Below, piece after piece: positions 47,201 through 54,663 of a stretch of 64,000 nucleotides of DNA. Position 1 is the first letter of the stretch; every line of letters begins with the position of its first letter. The notes under the pieces were generated by a model that worked only from the letters and a program-made list of their open reading frames with translations, was not told where the DNA came from and searched no databases. The position numbers were made by a program, and so were the translations under genes. Source of the DNA: Planctomycetota bacterium (GTDB lineage Bacteria; Planctomycetota; UBA1135; GCA-002748355). Location: contig JACKHW010000013.1 in assembly GCA_020638795.1 (NCBI GenBank), positions 1-64,000 of the forward strand, given 5' to 3'.

Positions 47201-48361
47201 GCCGTCGAGTCGGAACGTGTCGATTGCCGCAGTGCCGGACAGTAGTCGTGCGTCGAGTGATACCGACCATGGCCGAAGCTCTTCGATCATGGTCGTCACG
47301 CGCGCGTCGATGCTCGCTCCAGTGTCCTGCAAGAACAGGGCGAGCCACGGGTTGTTGTCGTCGAAGCGCATCGACAACGCGCCCGTGTGTTCACGCAAGG
47401 ACTGAAGCGCGGCGTCGATCGAACTCGTGTCGATCGACGTCAGCGGGATGCGAACTTCGCGCGCGCGGACATGGAGTCCAGGGCCGTCGGCATCGAGTTC
47501 GGCGGCGAGGACGCCTTCGGCATCGAGTCGAGCGCGAAGTCGCGCATCGGGAAGCGGCGTTCCACCAGCCCGGGGCTTCGCACGCCGCATGCCCGCGCCC
47601 GCGAGTTCGAGCGTCGTCTGCAACGTCCAAGGCGGTGCCAGCCGTGCATTGCCGTCGAGGCGGATCCTGCCCGCGATCTGCTCGTCTCTTGGTAGGACGA
47701 GTGTGCTCAGTCGGCTGGTGTCTCGAATCGACATCTGCCAATCGATTCGAGGAGGCTCGCCCGGTGGGCGGGCGATCGTCGCACGAACCAGGGTTGCCGG
47801 AAACTCGAGGCGGACGTCGGTCTTGCCGTCGTCACCTCGAGCGAGTGTCGCATCGAGCGTGCCACCGTAGACGCTGCCCTGTCTGCGTAGCGCGAGGTCT
47901 TCGATTCGGACGGCGGCGGCGTGGGGGAGGAGGTCGAGGATCGCGCCGACGTCGGGTTCGGTCGAAGGGGACGCTTGACTCTCGGATGGTGGGAACGCGT
48001 CGAGGTCGATGACGACTCGTTTTGCCGTGCACTTGGCGACTCGGATCGCCGCGGGTGTGCCTCGTAGGATTCCCCACAAGTCGTAGTCGACTTCGACTCC
48101 GAGATTTTCGACGCGCTCGATTCCACGCTTGCCGTCGAGGACGGTCAGATTCGTGATGCCGGCACTGCCGAAAAGGCTGCCACGCAAGCCGTGCAGCTCG
48201 ACGCGCGCATCGAGGGATTCGGCGAGAACGGAAGCGATCTTCGGCGCCAGGACGTGCTCGAACAGCGGCCCCGACGCGAGCCAAGCCAGTTCGAACAAGA
48301 TTGCGGCGACGAGGGCGAAGCCCAGCAGGATGCGTGCGATCCGACGCATGGTCTCAGTCAC
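44234..48361 (-). CDS. TamB-like translocation/assembly module protein
   Basis: 1375 residues with an N-terminal membrane anchor (ARILLGFALVAAILFELAWL) and a long periplasmic beta region. The C-terminal 300 residues match the TamB/DUF490 domain: VGRIPFIDVGRTGGVAVREG, IGGRIAVDITTKKPIDVKTN, LRVSTLLVTFDRQTPRFPQI, GRYDRPEVLMSSNPPLPAED and VLVATGTRPEQL, ending YRLRFR. With TamA it forms an inner- to outer-membrane bridge implicated in phospholipid transport and outer-membrane protein assembly. TGA 44234 overlaps the TamA start as ATGA. No gene-specific regulatory site is visible. Confidence 0.9.
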   Translation of the reverse strand: MTETMRRIARILLGFALVAAILFELAWLASGPLFEHVLAPKIASVLAESLDARVELHGLRGSLFGSAGITNLTVLDGKRGIERVENLGVEVDYDLWGILRGTPAAIRVAKCTAKRVVIDLDAFPPSESQASPSTEPDVGAILDLLPHAAAVRIEDLALRRQGSVYGGTLDATLARGDDGKTDVRLEFPATLVRATIARPPGEPPRIDWQMSIRDTSRLSTLVLPRDEQIAGRIRLDGNARLAPPWTLQTTLELAGAGMRRAKPRAGGTPLPDARLRARLDAEGVLAAELDADGPGLHVRAREVRIPLTSIDTSSIDAALQSLREHTGALSMRFDDNNPWLALFLQDTGASIDARVTTMIEELRPWSVSLDARLLSGTAAIDTFRLDGRGTHVQLHSSEFALEKPGPKTTGRIDVRVDLAATSPVSSMFGDEMRSEALSTRGTLEFSDGDLTTRLSVDSRLFRGRESIEATGTITGKITDPLDFDAERPMAWDLRPDLRVSGTFVESATRHSSPIELRGELRGPSVDGSVSTADPVARIDVRDLAIEQSGTMRLIVDGTIDDAASIDGLAAAANATNARIRLTRLNLASARAFLPETMPRRDEIGGDVAGAITWDRSSAKLDIEIDGSITGIAPEAILVRVRSGGTDRDKTACRVTVRSSGNEARLTLRADELGSLGLIGLLESGEDPRTTLDRAAIALDLDLAMQDLSRLELSERLPTLGLDMLSGSVTGRVTVRGTSAAPEVEGRIESRDVAVKIRDSVSITGVTGALLTEKDALRIDDFAFLIDGKAHLVRAMASRAEDAVRLDSLEYLQDGRTTLRLTAGMQPTQFDRAIASLRAGEQLEIGPLLDAISSRLDVEDFDPRPFLEASSATDDGSYVPKSVDAVVNLSAARVDGTLRCELDDPLGGKSLELTGRIRGDEQVVGIEDIAVKSTSELARGHATIGIGLRALITATTPLADANVDALLEFDDFDLRSIPPATAGLEDLSGTLDGRLVVTGSIAKPEPDLQLRVHDGAVRAAAAPRIDAIEGNIVVKPQSIRVERLDAMMGAAPLGVHGEFKTPRSMLESLDGGTVDFNIEGKNTLLWRKDGVRIRADLALQATGPVDAIQIGGTVELDNSKVVGRIPFIDVGRTGGVAVREGIGIEGLSLPEGIGGRIAVDITTKKPIDVKTNVFQGGITTALSIEGTLRDPLILGTISSVPRKDVDARLKLPGIELRVSTLLVTFDRQTPRFPQINIVASGRRHGFDVTMSVRGRYDRPEVLMSSNPPLPAEDLAVLVATGTRPEQLRNSGARGVGTVVGSYVVEELADWLFGSESTEARESFVERFSILTGTEISSNGNESIVVEFRAMPRIWLQGERDVYEDVNFGIVYRLRFR

Positions 48362-48398
48362 GCAAAACCGACGACCCGCGCAGCGCGGGACGTGCGAC

Positions 48399-49088
48399 TC
48401 AGCGCTTCTTGGGTCGCGCTTTCGCGCCGGACTTCGTGGTCGTCTTGGCCGTCTTCGAACTCGTCGGTTTCGCAGGCGCAGCCTTTGCCGTCGTCGCCTT
48501 CTCCGTCGTCGTCTTCGCTTCGGCCTTCGTGGTCGTGGTCGTCGTCGGTGTCTGCGGTGCGAGGGCCGTACTGGTCGCGGCTGTCATGGCCGCAGGCTTC
48601 GAGTCGGTCGCCTTGCCCGCGCGCGCTGCCGGCTGGAGCACTCCGGACTTTTCTCCACGCGGTTCGAGGATCACGCCGAGGGTCTCCACGGCCTTCGTCG
48701 TCAACTGTCGATCGCGGGCGACGCCGCGCAAGACGTCACTGAATGCGACGATTCCGCGCAGCGTGCCGTCTTCGTCGCACACGGGCAGGCGGTGGACCCG
48801 CACATGCCGCATGTGATCGAGTGCGGCACTCACGTCGTCGTTCTCCGCACACGACGTGATCTTCTGGGACATGGTGTCGGCGACGAGGATCTCGCCCAAC
48901 GTGCGGTTGCGGAAGTAGCCGGCCATCGCGACGTCGCGGTCGGTGATCATTCCGACGAGGCGATTGCGACCGTCGACGACAGGAAGGCTCCCACAGTCCT
49001 CGTTCCACAAGCGTTGGGCGACATCGTGCAAGGAATCCGTCGGTCGGCAGGTCATCGGCGACGGGGTCATCAACTCGTGGACTTTCAT
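48399..49088 (-). CDS. CBS-domain protein with Lys/Ala/Thr-rich basic tail
   Basis: 229 residues from the ATG at 49088, which begins the CBS fold (MKVHELMTPSPMTCRPTDSL). Residues 1-120 form a pair of CBS domains: LPVVDGRNRLVGMITDRDVA and VHRLPVCDEDGTLRGIVAFSD. Residues about 150-229 are a low-complexity tail of Ala, Thr, Lys and Pro (TTTTTTKAEAKTTTEKATTA) ending KPKKR-like, resembling histone H1-type DNA-binding tails. CBS pairs bind adenine nucleotides; the tail suggests nucleic-acid binding, giving a possible nucleotide-sensing DNA-associated protein. That combination is inference. A longer frame up to 49523 is antisense shadow and not used. Confidence 0.8.
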   Translation of the reverse strand: MKVHELMTPSPMTCRPTDSLHDVAQRLWNEDCGSLPVVDGRNRLVGMITDRDVAMAGYFRNRTLGEILVADTMSQKITSCAENDDVSAALDHMRHVRVHRLPVCDEDGTLRGIVAFSDVLRGVARDRQLTTKAVETLGVILEPRGEKSGVLQPAARAGKATDSKPAAMTAATSTALAPQTPTTTTTTKAEAKTTTEKATTAKAAPAKPTSSKTAKTTTKSGAKARPKKR

Positions 49089-49167
49089 GCACGCGATTCT
49101 GCCGTGGGAATGGAATCGTGCAATGGAGGCCTTTCGCCACGTCTCGGTTCGACGTGTGCGATCGGTC

Positions 49168-49875
49168 TCAGAAGGACACGGTGAAACCCGCCCAGATCCG
49201 CGCATCGACCTGTGAAAACAGTGCGTCGTTCCCAGGCTGCCGGTAGGGCCAGGCCCACCACGCGATTTCTCCACCCACTTCCACGGCAAGGTGATTCGTG
49301 AATCGGAACTCGATTCCGGGCCCAGCCCCCACGCTTGCGAACGGCACGCTCGAGAGCCCTTCCACGTCGAAGGTGCCGCCGCCAAAGCCACCCTGGACGA
49401 ATGCGCGCACTCGATCGCCGAAAAAGTCGTAGCGCGCGAGAGCGGATACTTCGGTTCGTTCGAAGTCGCCTCGCCCCGACAATCGGACAAAATCGCCATT
49501 GAGGTCCGCGTCGAAATGACCACGATCCCTCAGGACCCGGACTCCGGCTTCGAGTCTGTCATCGAGGGAGTAACTGACCGAGGCGCCGGTTGCTTGCCCC
49601 CACATGTCGATTTCGATCGAGTCGATGGAGCGACCGCCGTCGTACCACAAGTCCGCACCGCCACCGAGCCAGCTGTGGAGGACGCGCACGTGAACCGGAT
49701 GTTTGGCCTTGGACCACTGTGCGGACGGCTCTTCGAAACGGATCTCAGCGGGTCGCATCGGAGTCAGAGGCCGGTCGTCCTGGATCCCGTGCGCGGGTGG
49801 CGTTGGATGATGCATTGCACACGCCATCAGGCAAATGCCGACGAGACAGAGCGTGACGATCGACGAGTTGCGCAT
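49168..49875 (-). CDS. Outer-membrane beta-barrel lipoprotein-type protein
   Basis: 235 residues from the ATG at 49875. The signal region contains LCLVGICLMAC, a lipobox-like stretch, then a Pro-rich linker and a mature part with a beta-barrel pattern: GASVSYSLDDRLEAGVRVLR, VSALARYDFFGDRVRAFVQG, GFGGGTFDV, ASVGAGPGIEFRFTNHLAVE and a final IWAGFTVSF with terminal aromatic residue. It resembles OmpW/OprF-like 8-strand porin domains. The frame is open far upstream into the Gfo/Idh/MocA gene, but that part is antisense shadow. Divergent from the oxidoreductase by 72 bases. Confidence 0.75.
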   Translation of the reverse strand: MRNSSIVTLCLVGICLMACAMHHPTPPAHGIQDDRPLTPMRPAEIRFEEPSAQWSKAKHPVHVRVLHSWLGGGADLWYDGGRSIDSIEIDMWGQATGASVSYSLDDRLEAGVRVLRDRGHFDADLNGDFVRLSGRGDFERTEVSALARYDFFGDRVRAFVQGGFGGGTFDVEGLSSVPFASVGAGPGIEFRFTNHLAVEVGGEIAWWAWPYRQPGNDALFSQVDARIWAGFTVSF

Positions 49876-49947
49876 GGGCCTGCTATTCTCGCCGCAACTC
49901 GTCCTCGATCTCCAGGGCGATCCCCACTGCGATCTCCACGGCTCTCC

Positions 49948-51228
49948 ATGAAGCAATCCTCCAAACACCGCCATTCTGGCGATCGGCGCGCGAGCCGGCG
50001 CCACTTTCTGGCCTCCGTCGGAAGCGGCGCGATCGCGTTGGCGGGCAGCGCGAAGGCTGCGCCGCGTGCCCTCGCGAATGATCGCGTCCGCTTCGGCATG
50101 ATCGGCGTCGGGAGCCTCGGGACGGCGCACCTCGGTACGTTGCTCGGAATGCCGGACGTCGAGGTCGTGGCCGTTGCCGACCCCGATGCGCGGCACGTCG
50201 AGCGTGCACGCTCGCGCAGTTCGCGGATCGACGGCTATCGCGATTTTCGCGATCTGTTGAACCGCTCCGACCTGGATGCGGTGATGGTCGTGACGCCCGA
50301 TCACTGGCATGCCCTCGCGTCGATCCGCGCGATGGAAGCAGGACTCGACGTCTACTGCGAGAAGCCGCTCACGTTGACCGTCGCGGAAGGTCGCGAGGTC
50401 GCCGACACCGCGAAGCGGCTCGGGGCCGTGTTCCAGACCGGCACGCAGCAACGGTCGTCGAAGCAGTTTCGGCAGGCAGCCGAACTCGTGCGAAACGGCA
50501 AGCTCGGCAAGCTCGAACGCGTTCATGTTTCGCTCGGTCAAGGACCGATGCGTCCGCGCGCTCAGCTCAAGAACGAAGCGAAACCGTCCGAACTCGATTG
50601 GGACTTGTGGCTCGGTCCCGCTCCGGCGGTTCCCTACATGGTGGAGCGCTGTCACTACGAGTTCCGGTGGTTCTTCGACTATTCGGGCGGGAAGATGACC
50701 GACTGGGGTGCGCATCACCTCGACATCGTGCAGTGGGCGCTGGGCGCGACGTCCTCGGGCCCTGTGCAAGTCGTCGCGAAGGGCGTCTTCCCCGAGAACA
50801 ACATCTTCGAGACTCCGGTCGATTTCGACGTCGACTACGTTTACCCCAACGGGGTCACCGTGCACGTCACGGGTGGCGGTGAGAACGGGATCACGTTCTT
50901 CGGGACCGAAGGACGCCTGTTCGTTTCGCGTTCGCGCATCGATGCCGAACCGAAGGACATCCTCGGGATCGATCGCGACGACCTCTCGATTCGGCTCGAA
51001 GTAAGCCCTGGTCATCACCGCAACTTCCTCGACTGCATCCGTTCTCGACGCGCGCCGATCGCCGACGCCGAGAACGGGCATCGCTCCGCTACCGTGTGTC
51101 ACCTCGGGAATATCGCGATGCGACTCGGGCGCTCGCTGCGCTGGGATCCCGTGCGCGAGCGATTCTTGGATGACGATGCTGCGTGCCGTCTTCTCGACAA
51201 ACCGCGGCGCGGAGCTTGGAGTCTGTGA
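49948..51228 (+). CDS. Tat-exported Gfo/Idh/MocA-family oxidoreductase
   Basis: 426 residues starting at ATG 49948 with a Tat signal RRASRRHFLASVGSGAIALA. The NAD(P)-binding domain follows (VRFGMIGVGSLGTAHLGTLL, then VAVADPDARHV), then the family signature EKPLTLTVAEG with the conserved lysine, FQTGTQQRSSKQFRQ, and the substrate-domain KMTDWGAHHLDIVQWALGA. The last part matches typical exported planctomycete members. Likely oxidises or epimerises a sugar. TGA at 51226-51228 overlaps the next ATG (TGATG), so the two are translationally coupled. Confidence 0.95.
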   Translation: MKQSSKHRHSGDRRASRRHFLASVGSGAIALAGSAKAAPRALANDRVRFGMIGVGSLGTAHLGTLLGMPDVEVVAVADPDARHVERARSRSSRIDGYRDFRDLLNRSDLDAVMVVTPDHWHALASIRAMEAGLDVYCEKPLTLTVAEGREVADTAKRLGAVFQTGTQQRSSKQFRQAAELVRNGKLGKLERVHVSLGQGPMRPRAQLKNEAKPSELDWDLWLGPAPAVPYMVERCHYEFRWFFDYSGGKMTDWGAHHLDIVQWALGATSSGPVQVVAKGVFPENNIFETPVDFDVDYVYPNGVTVHVTGGGENGITFFGTEGRLFVSRSRIDAEPKDILGIDRDDLSIRLEVSPGHHRNFLDCIRSRRAPIADAENGHRSATVCHLGNIAMRLGRSLRWDPVRERFLDDDAACRLLDKPRRGAWSL

Positions 51229-53237
51229 TGTCGCGTGTTCCTTATTTGCGTGTCGTCGCCACCGTCGTGCCGGTTTGCATGATCGTTGGTTGTCGTTCTT
51301 CGACCGGACTCGGAACCAAGGCCGAGCGGATGCTCGAGGCCGCGGTATTCGGGACGCCCGATGGCGTTCGCGACTTCCGCCGGCATCTCGCCAAGCTGTC
51401 GGATGCCGGGGACGAAGCGCGTCAGCGAGCGATCTCCGAAGCTCTCTACATCGCGAAGGACGAACGCGCGACGGCGGCGCAGCGCGCCGCGGTGCTCCGC
51501 GAAGCCGCGATCCTCGTGCACGATGACGATCTCGGGCGGATCGAGCCGCTGCTCAGTGACGCCGATCTCGGCGAAGCTGCACTCTTCGTGATCGAACGCG
51601 TGCCTGGCGAACGCGCATCGAAGACGCTGAAGCGGACCTTCATGGCCGCGGATCACGGTGGGGGAGACCATCCGCCGACCGTGAGTGCCGAAGCCGTGCT
51701 CGCGGCAATCGGGCGGCGCGACATCGATGCGGTCTCGCGGAACGTGCTCCGTGATTGTGCCGCACAGCCCAAGTGGGAACGGATTGCACGCCATGCCCTC
51801 GCGCGCGACGGTGATCCTGCGTCCGAAGCGATCGTGTCGTCCGCACTCGATGGTAATCGTCCCGGGGCCGTCACCGATTGGTTGCTGTGGCTGGACGCGA
51901 GTTCATCACGCATGGCCGCGGACAAGCGTCGTGAACTGTGGCGGATGGCTGCGGTCCATCCCGATCCGATGTTGCGGCGTGTCGCGTTCGCGCGCGATGT
52001 GTCGAGCGGAGATGCCGTGTCGGTCGCGATGGAGCGGCTCGGGGATTCCGATCCGCGCATCGCGGCGCGCGTCCATCAGTCGCTCCTGGGTTCGGACGCG
52101 GATCGCGTCCGCGATCGCTTGGTCTCGATCGCGACGGGCGAAGTCGACGTCGTCGCGTCGTCCGCTGACCGAGCCGCTTTCTCTCGCCGCGCGCGCGCGG
52201 CTGCGATCCGCGTGCTGATCGCACGCGAGGACGAAGACCGCGGCCGCATCGTCGATGCCGCGCTCGAAAGCGATCCGGAGACGAAGAACGCCGTGCTGGC
52301 GGCTCTCGCGGATGCGCCGCGTGATCGAGATCGATCGCACTACCTGGACTTGCTCGCGTCGGCGGATTCGGAGCTTCGCGAGGTCGGAGCGAAGGGCTTG
52401 CTCGCACTCGCGACCGCGGACTCTGCCGATGCCGAAGCGCGCGATCGAGCGCGTGAGGCGGTGGGCGCTGTTCTCGGAGCCGGAGTCGGAGTCGATGCAC
52501 GCATCGCGGCGTGGAGCGTGCTCGCCAAGGTGCCGGACGAGAGCGCTGTCACGTTGGTCCGATCACCTGCCGTGCAGCCCGTCGACGCCCGCGAACGAGC
52601 AGCGATCGACGCTGCGAAGCTCGCCGTTGCGGGGAGCCTCGACAACGGCGCCGAGGCGCAAGCCCTCGCCAAGGAGGTGCTCGACGGAGCGAAGAACCGC
52701 GGACAGCGACAGCGCGCAGCGAAAATCCTCGTCGCTGCCGGCGGCGACATCACATCGATCGCGCGCGAGTTCGGATGCCTCACGTCGTGGCACATCGCGG
52801 GACCGTTTCGTGGGCCTGACGAGAAGACGTTCACCCAGTTGCCCTTCGCGACGACCGGGATCGACCCCTCCGTTCCTCTGCGCCTCGAGACGGCCGATGG
52901 TGTGCGCGAATTGCCTTGGGTCGCTAAGGCGTCGGACGACATCGATGGTGTGATCGACCTACGCTTCGTGTCGAACGAGGCCAACGTGTCGGCCGTCGCC
53001 TACACCGTGCTCCAGTGCCCTCGAGCGATGAAGGCCGAACTTCGAGTCGGCAGCGACGACCAAATCGCGGTGTGGCTCGATGGCAAGCTCGTGCACGAGA
53101 ACTTCGTGGCGCGCGGTCTCAACGTCGACGAGGACCGAGTCGCGATCGACCTCGACGCAGGTCGTCACGAACTGCTGATCGAGATCGGCCAGAACGGTGG
53201 CGGCTGGGAATTCCACGCACGCGTCGTCCCGCGCTGA
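51228..53237 (+). CDS. HEAT-like-repeat lipoprotein with C-terminal PA14/GBD-type domain
   Basis: 669 residues from ATG 51228, coupled to the oxidoreductase by TGATG. The lipobox is VCMIVGCRSS. Residues about 30-500 are tandem alpha-helical HEAT-like repeats rich in Ala, Asp and Arg (ADPALREV- and EALYIAKDERAT-type). The C-terminal 150 residues form a beta-sandwich with PA14-like features: SWHIAGPFRGPDEKTF, AELRVGSDDQIAVWLDGKLV and HELLIEIGQNGGGWEFHAR. Probably a membrane-bound scaffold or sugar-binding partner of the oxidoreductase. The exact ligand is unknown. Confidence 0.75.
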   Translation: MSRVPYLRVVATVVPVCMIVGCRSSTGLGTKAERMLEAAVFGTPDGVRDFRRHLAKLSDAGDEARQRAISEALYIAKDERATAAQRAAVLREAAILVHDDDLGRIEPLLSDADLGEAALFVIERVPGERASKTLKRTFMAADHGGGDHPPTVSAEAVLAAIGRRDIDAVSRNVLRDCAAQPKWERIARHALARDGDPASEAIVSSALDGNRPGAVTDWLLWLDASSSRMAADKRRELWRMAAVHPDPMLRRVAFARDVSSGDAVSVAMERLGDSDPRIAARVHQSLLGSDADRVRDRLVSIATGEVDVVASSADRAAFSRRARAAAIRVLIAREDEDRGRIVDAALESDPETKNAVLAALADAPRDRDRSHYLDLLASADSELREVGAKGLLALATADSADAEARDRAREAVGAVLGAGVGVDARIAAWSVLAKVPDESAVTLVRSPAVQPVDARERAAIDAAKLAVAGSLDNGAEAQALAKEVLDGAKNRGQRQRAAKILVAAGGDITSIAREFGCLTSWHIAGPFRGPDEKTFTQLPFATTGIDPSVPLRLETADGVRELPWVAKASDDIDGVIDLRFVSNEANVSAVAYTVLQCPRAMKAELRVGSDDQIAVWLDGKLVHENFVARGLNVDEDRVAIDLDAGRHELLIEIGQNGGGWEFHARVVPR

Positions 53238-53292
53238 GCGCGGTTCCGAATCCTGACACGAGAGTCGGGCACGCTGTGGGTGTCGCGTTCGG

Positions 53293-54633
53293 TCAAGCGA
53301 ACAGCTCGGGCAGCGTGCCCTTGCTGTCCGCGAAACTCGGGACTGGAACGCCCACGGCGCCGAGCATCGCGACGAAGAGGTTCGACAGCGGGGTCGCTTC
53401 GTCGTACTTGCGATAGCTCCCGTGCTTCAAGCCGAGCTTCGATCCGCCCGCGAGCACGAGCGGGTAGTTGCGCGCGTTGTGCGTCGTGCTGCAACAACTG
53501 CCGTAGAGCACGAGCGTGTGGTCCAAGATCCTGCCGTGTTCGTCTTCGAGTTCGCTGAGTCGCCGCACGAAGTGCGCGAACTGCTCGGCATGCCACGTGT
53601 CGTAGCGGCCCCACTGCTCCCAGTGCCCCGCGTGGCTGTCGTGACTGATCGTGTGGTGGCCTCGCGACACGCCCACGGCAAGGCGTGGGAACTGGTCGGC
53701 GAATCCCATCCCATCCTCGCGCCCGGTCTGGAATGTCATCACGCGCGTCAAGTCCGTCTCCAACGCGAGGGCCATCAACTCGTAGGTCGCGCGCAGATAC
53801 GCGGTCGGATCCTTGCGCGGGTCGGGGTCCAGATCGAGGCGGGACGTGTCGACGTCCTTCATCGGGATGTCGAGCCAGGTTTCGTTGCGTTCGATCTGCT
53901 CTTCGACGGATTCGAGGGACGCGAGGAACTCGTCGAGCTTGGTGACATCGCGCTTCCCGAGGCGGCGACGCAAGCTCTTGCTGTCTTCGAGAACGAGGTC
54001 GACGATGCGTTTGCCTCGTTCGATGCTCGCGCGGCGCGCTTCGAGCGAGGACTTGCCTCCGGCTGAGAAGTAGCGCTCGAAGATCGAGCGTTGGCGATTC
54101 TCGGACGGGATCGGTCGCCCGGACTGGTCGAACGAAAGCGTCGCGACGCGCGACTTGTAGCCGACGCCGCCGTCGGTCGACAGTGCAAGGAACGGGTAGC
54201 GCGTGTGTTTGCGCAGGACGCGCGCGGCGACTTGGTCGACCGAGATCGAGTTCTTGTAGCGGTCGCCCCGGACATCGCCGGCCGTGAGCCACGTGTCGCC
54301 AGCTAGGTGACCGAGGAGTTCGCGGCTGAGTGGGTGCGAGAGGCCGCCAAGGATCGTCAGGTCGTTTCGGAACGGTTCGAGCGAAGCGAGAACCTGCGTG
54401 AATCGATACTCCGTTCCGTCGCCGTGCGGGAACCAGCGCCACTGTGCGAACGCCCCGTCCTTCTCGTCGGGAAGGCTCGCGCCGTTGGGAAAGTAGACGA
54501 ACGCGATTCGCTTCGGCACGTCCGTGGACTTCGTCAGGCGTGGCGTCATTCCCTCGAAGAACGGCAACGCGCACGCGACTCCCGACCCGCGGAGGAACGA
54601 GCGTCGATCCAGGTGCCACGACTTGTGCGTCAT
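53293..54633 (-). CDS. DUF1552 family Tat-exported protein
   Basis: 446 residues. Begins with a Tat-type signal (LDRRSFLRGSGVACALPFFE). The DUF1552 landmarks are RIAFVYFPNGA, TILGGLSHPLSRE, TAGDVRGDRYKNSISVDQVA and the C-terminal FVAMLGAVGVPVPSFADSKG. The family occurs with DUF1587/1592-type proteins in Planctomycetota, Verrucomicrobiota and Myxococcota and is thought to belong to polysaccharide-degradation or respiratory systems, but its chemistry is unknown. It is the downstream gene of the DUF1592 pair, 30 bases after it. Confidence 0.9.
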   Translation of the reverse strand: MTHKSWHLDRRSFLRGSGVACALPFFEGMTPRLTKSTDVPKRIAFVYFPNGASLPDEKDGAFAQWRWFPHGDGTEYRFTQVLASLEPFRNDLTILGGLSHPLSRELLGHLAGDTWLTAGDVRGDRYKNSISVDQVAARVLRKHTRYPFLALSTDGGVGYKSRVATLSFDQSGRPIPSENRQRSIFERYFSAGGKSSLEARRASIERGKRIVDLVLEDSKSLRRRLGKRDVTKLDEFLASLESVEEQIERNETWLDIPMKDVDTSRLDLDPDPRKDPTAYLRATYELMALALETDLTRVMTFQTGREDGMGFADQFPRLAVGVSRGHHTISHDSHAGHWEQWGRYDTWHAEQFAHFVRRLSELEDEHGRILDHTLVLYGSCCSTTHNARNYPLVLAGGSKLGLKHGSYRKYDEATPLSNLFVAMLGAVGVPVPSFADSKGTLPELFA

Positions 54634-54663
54634 CGGAAGAGCTGTGCTGGAGATGTCTTGGGC

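Noticed and set aside
49876..51102. Upstream extension of the outer-membrane barrel frame
   Set aside because: Antisense to the Gfo/Idh/MocA gene; the signal peptide at 49875 marks the real start.
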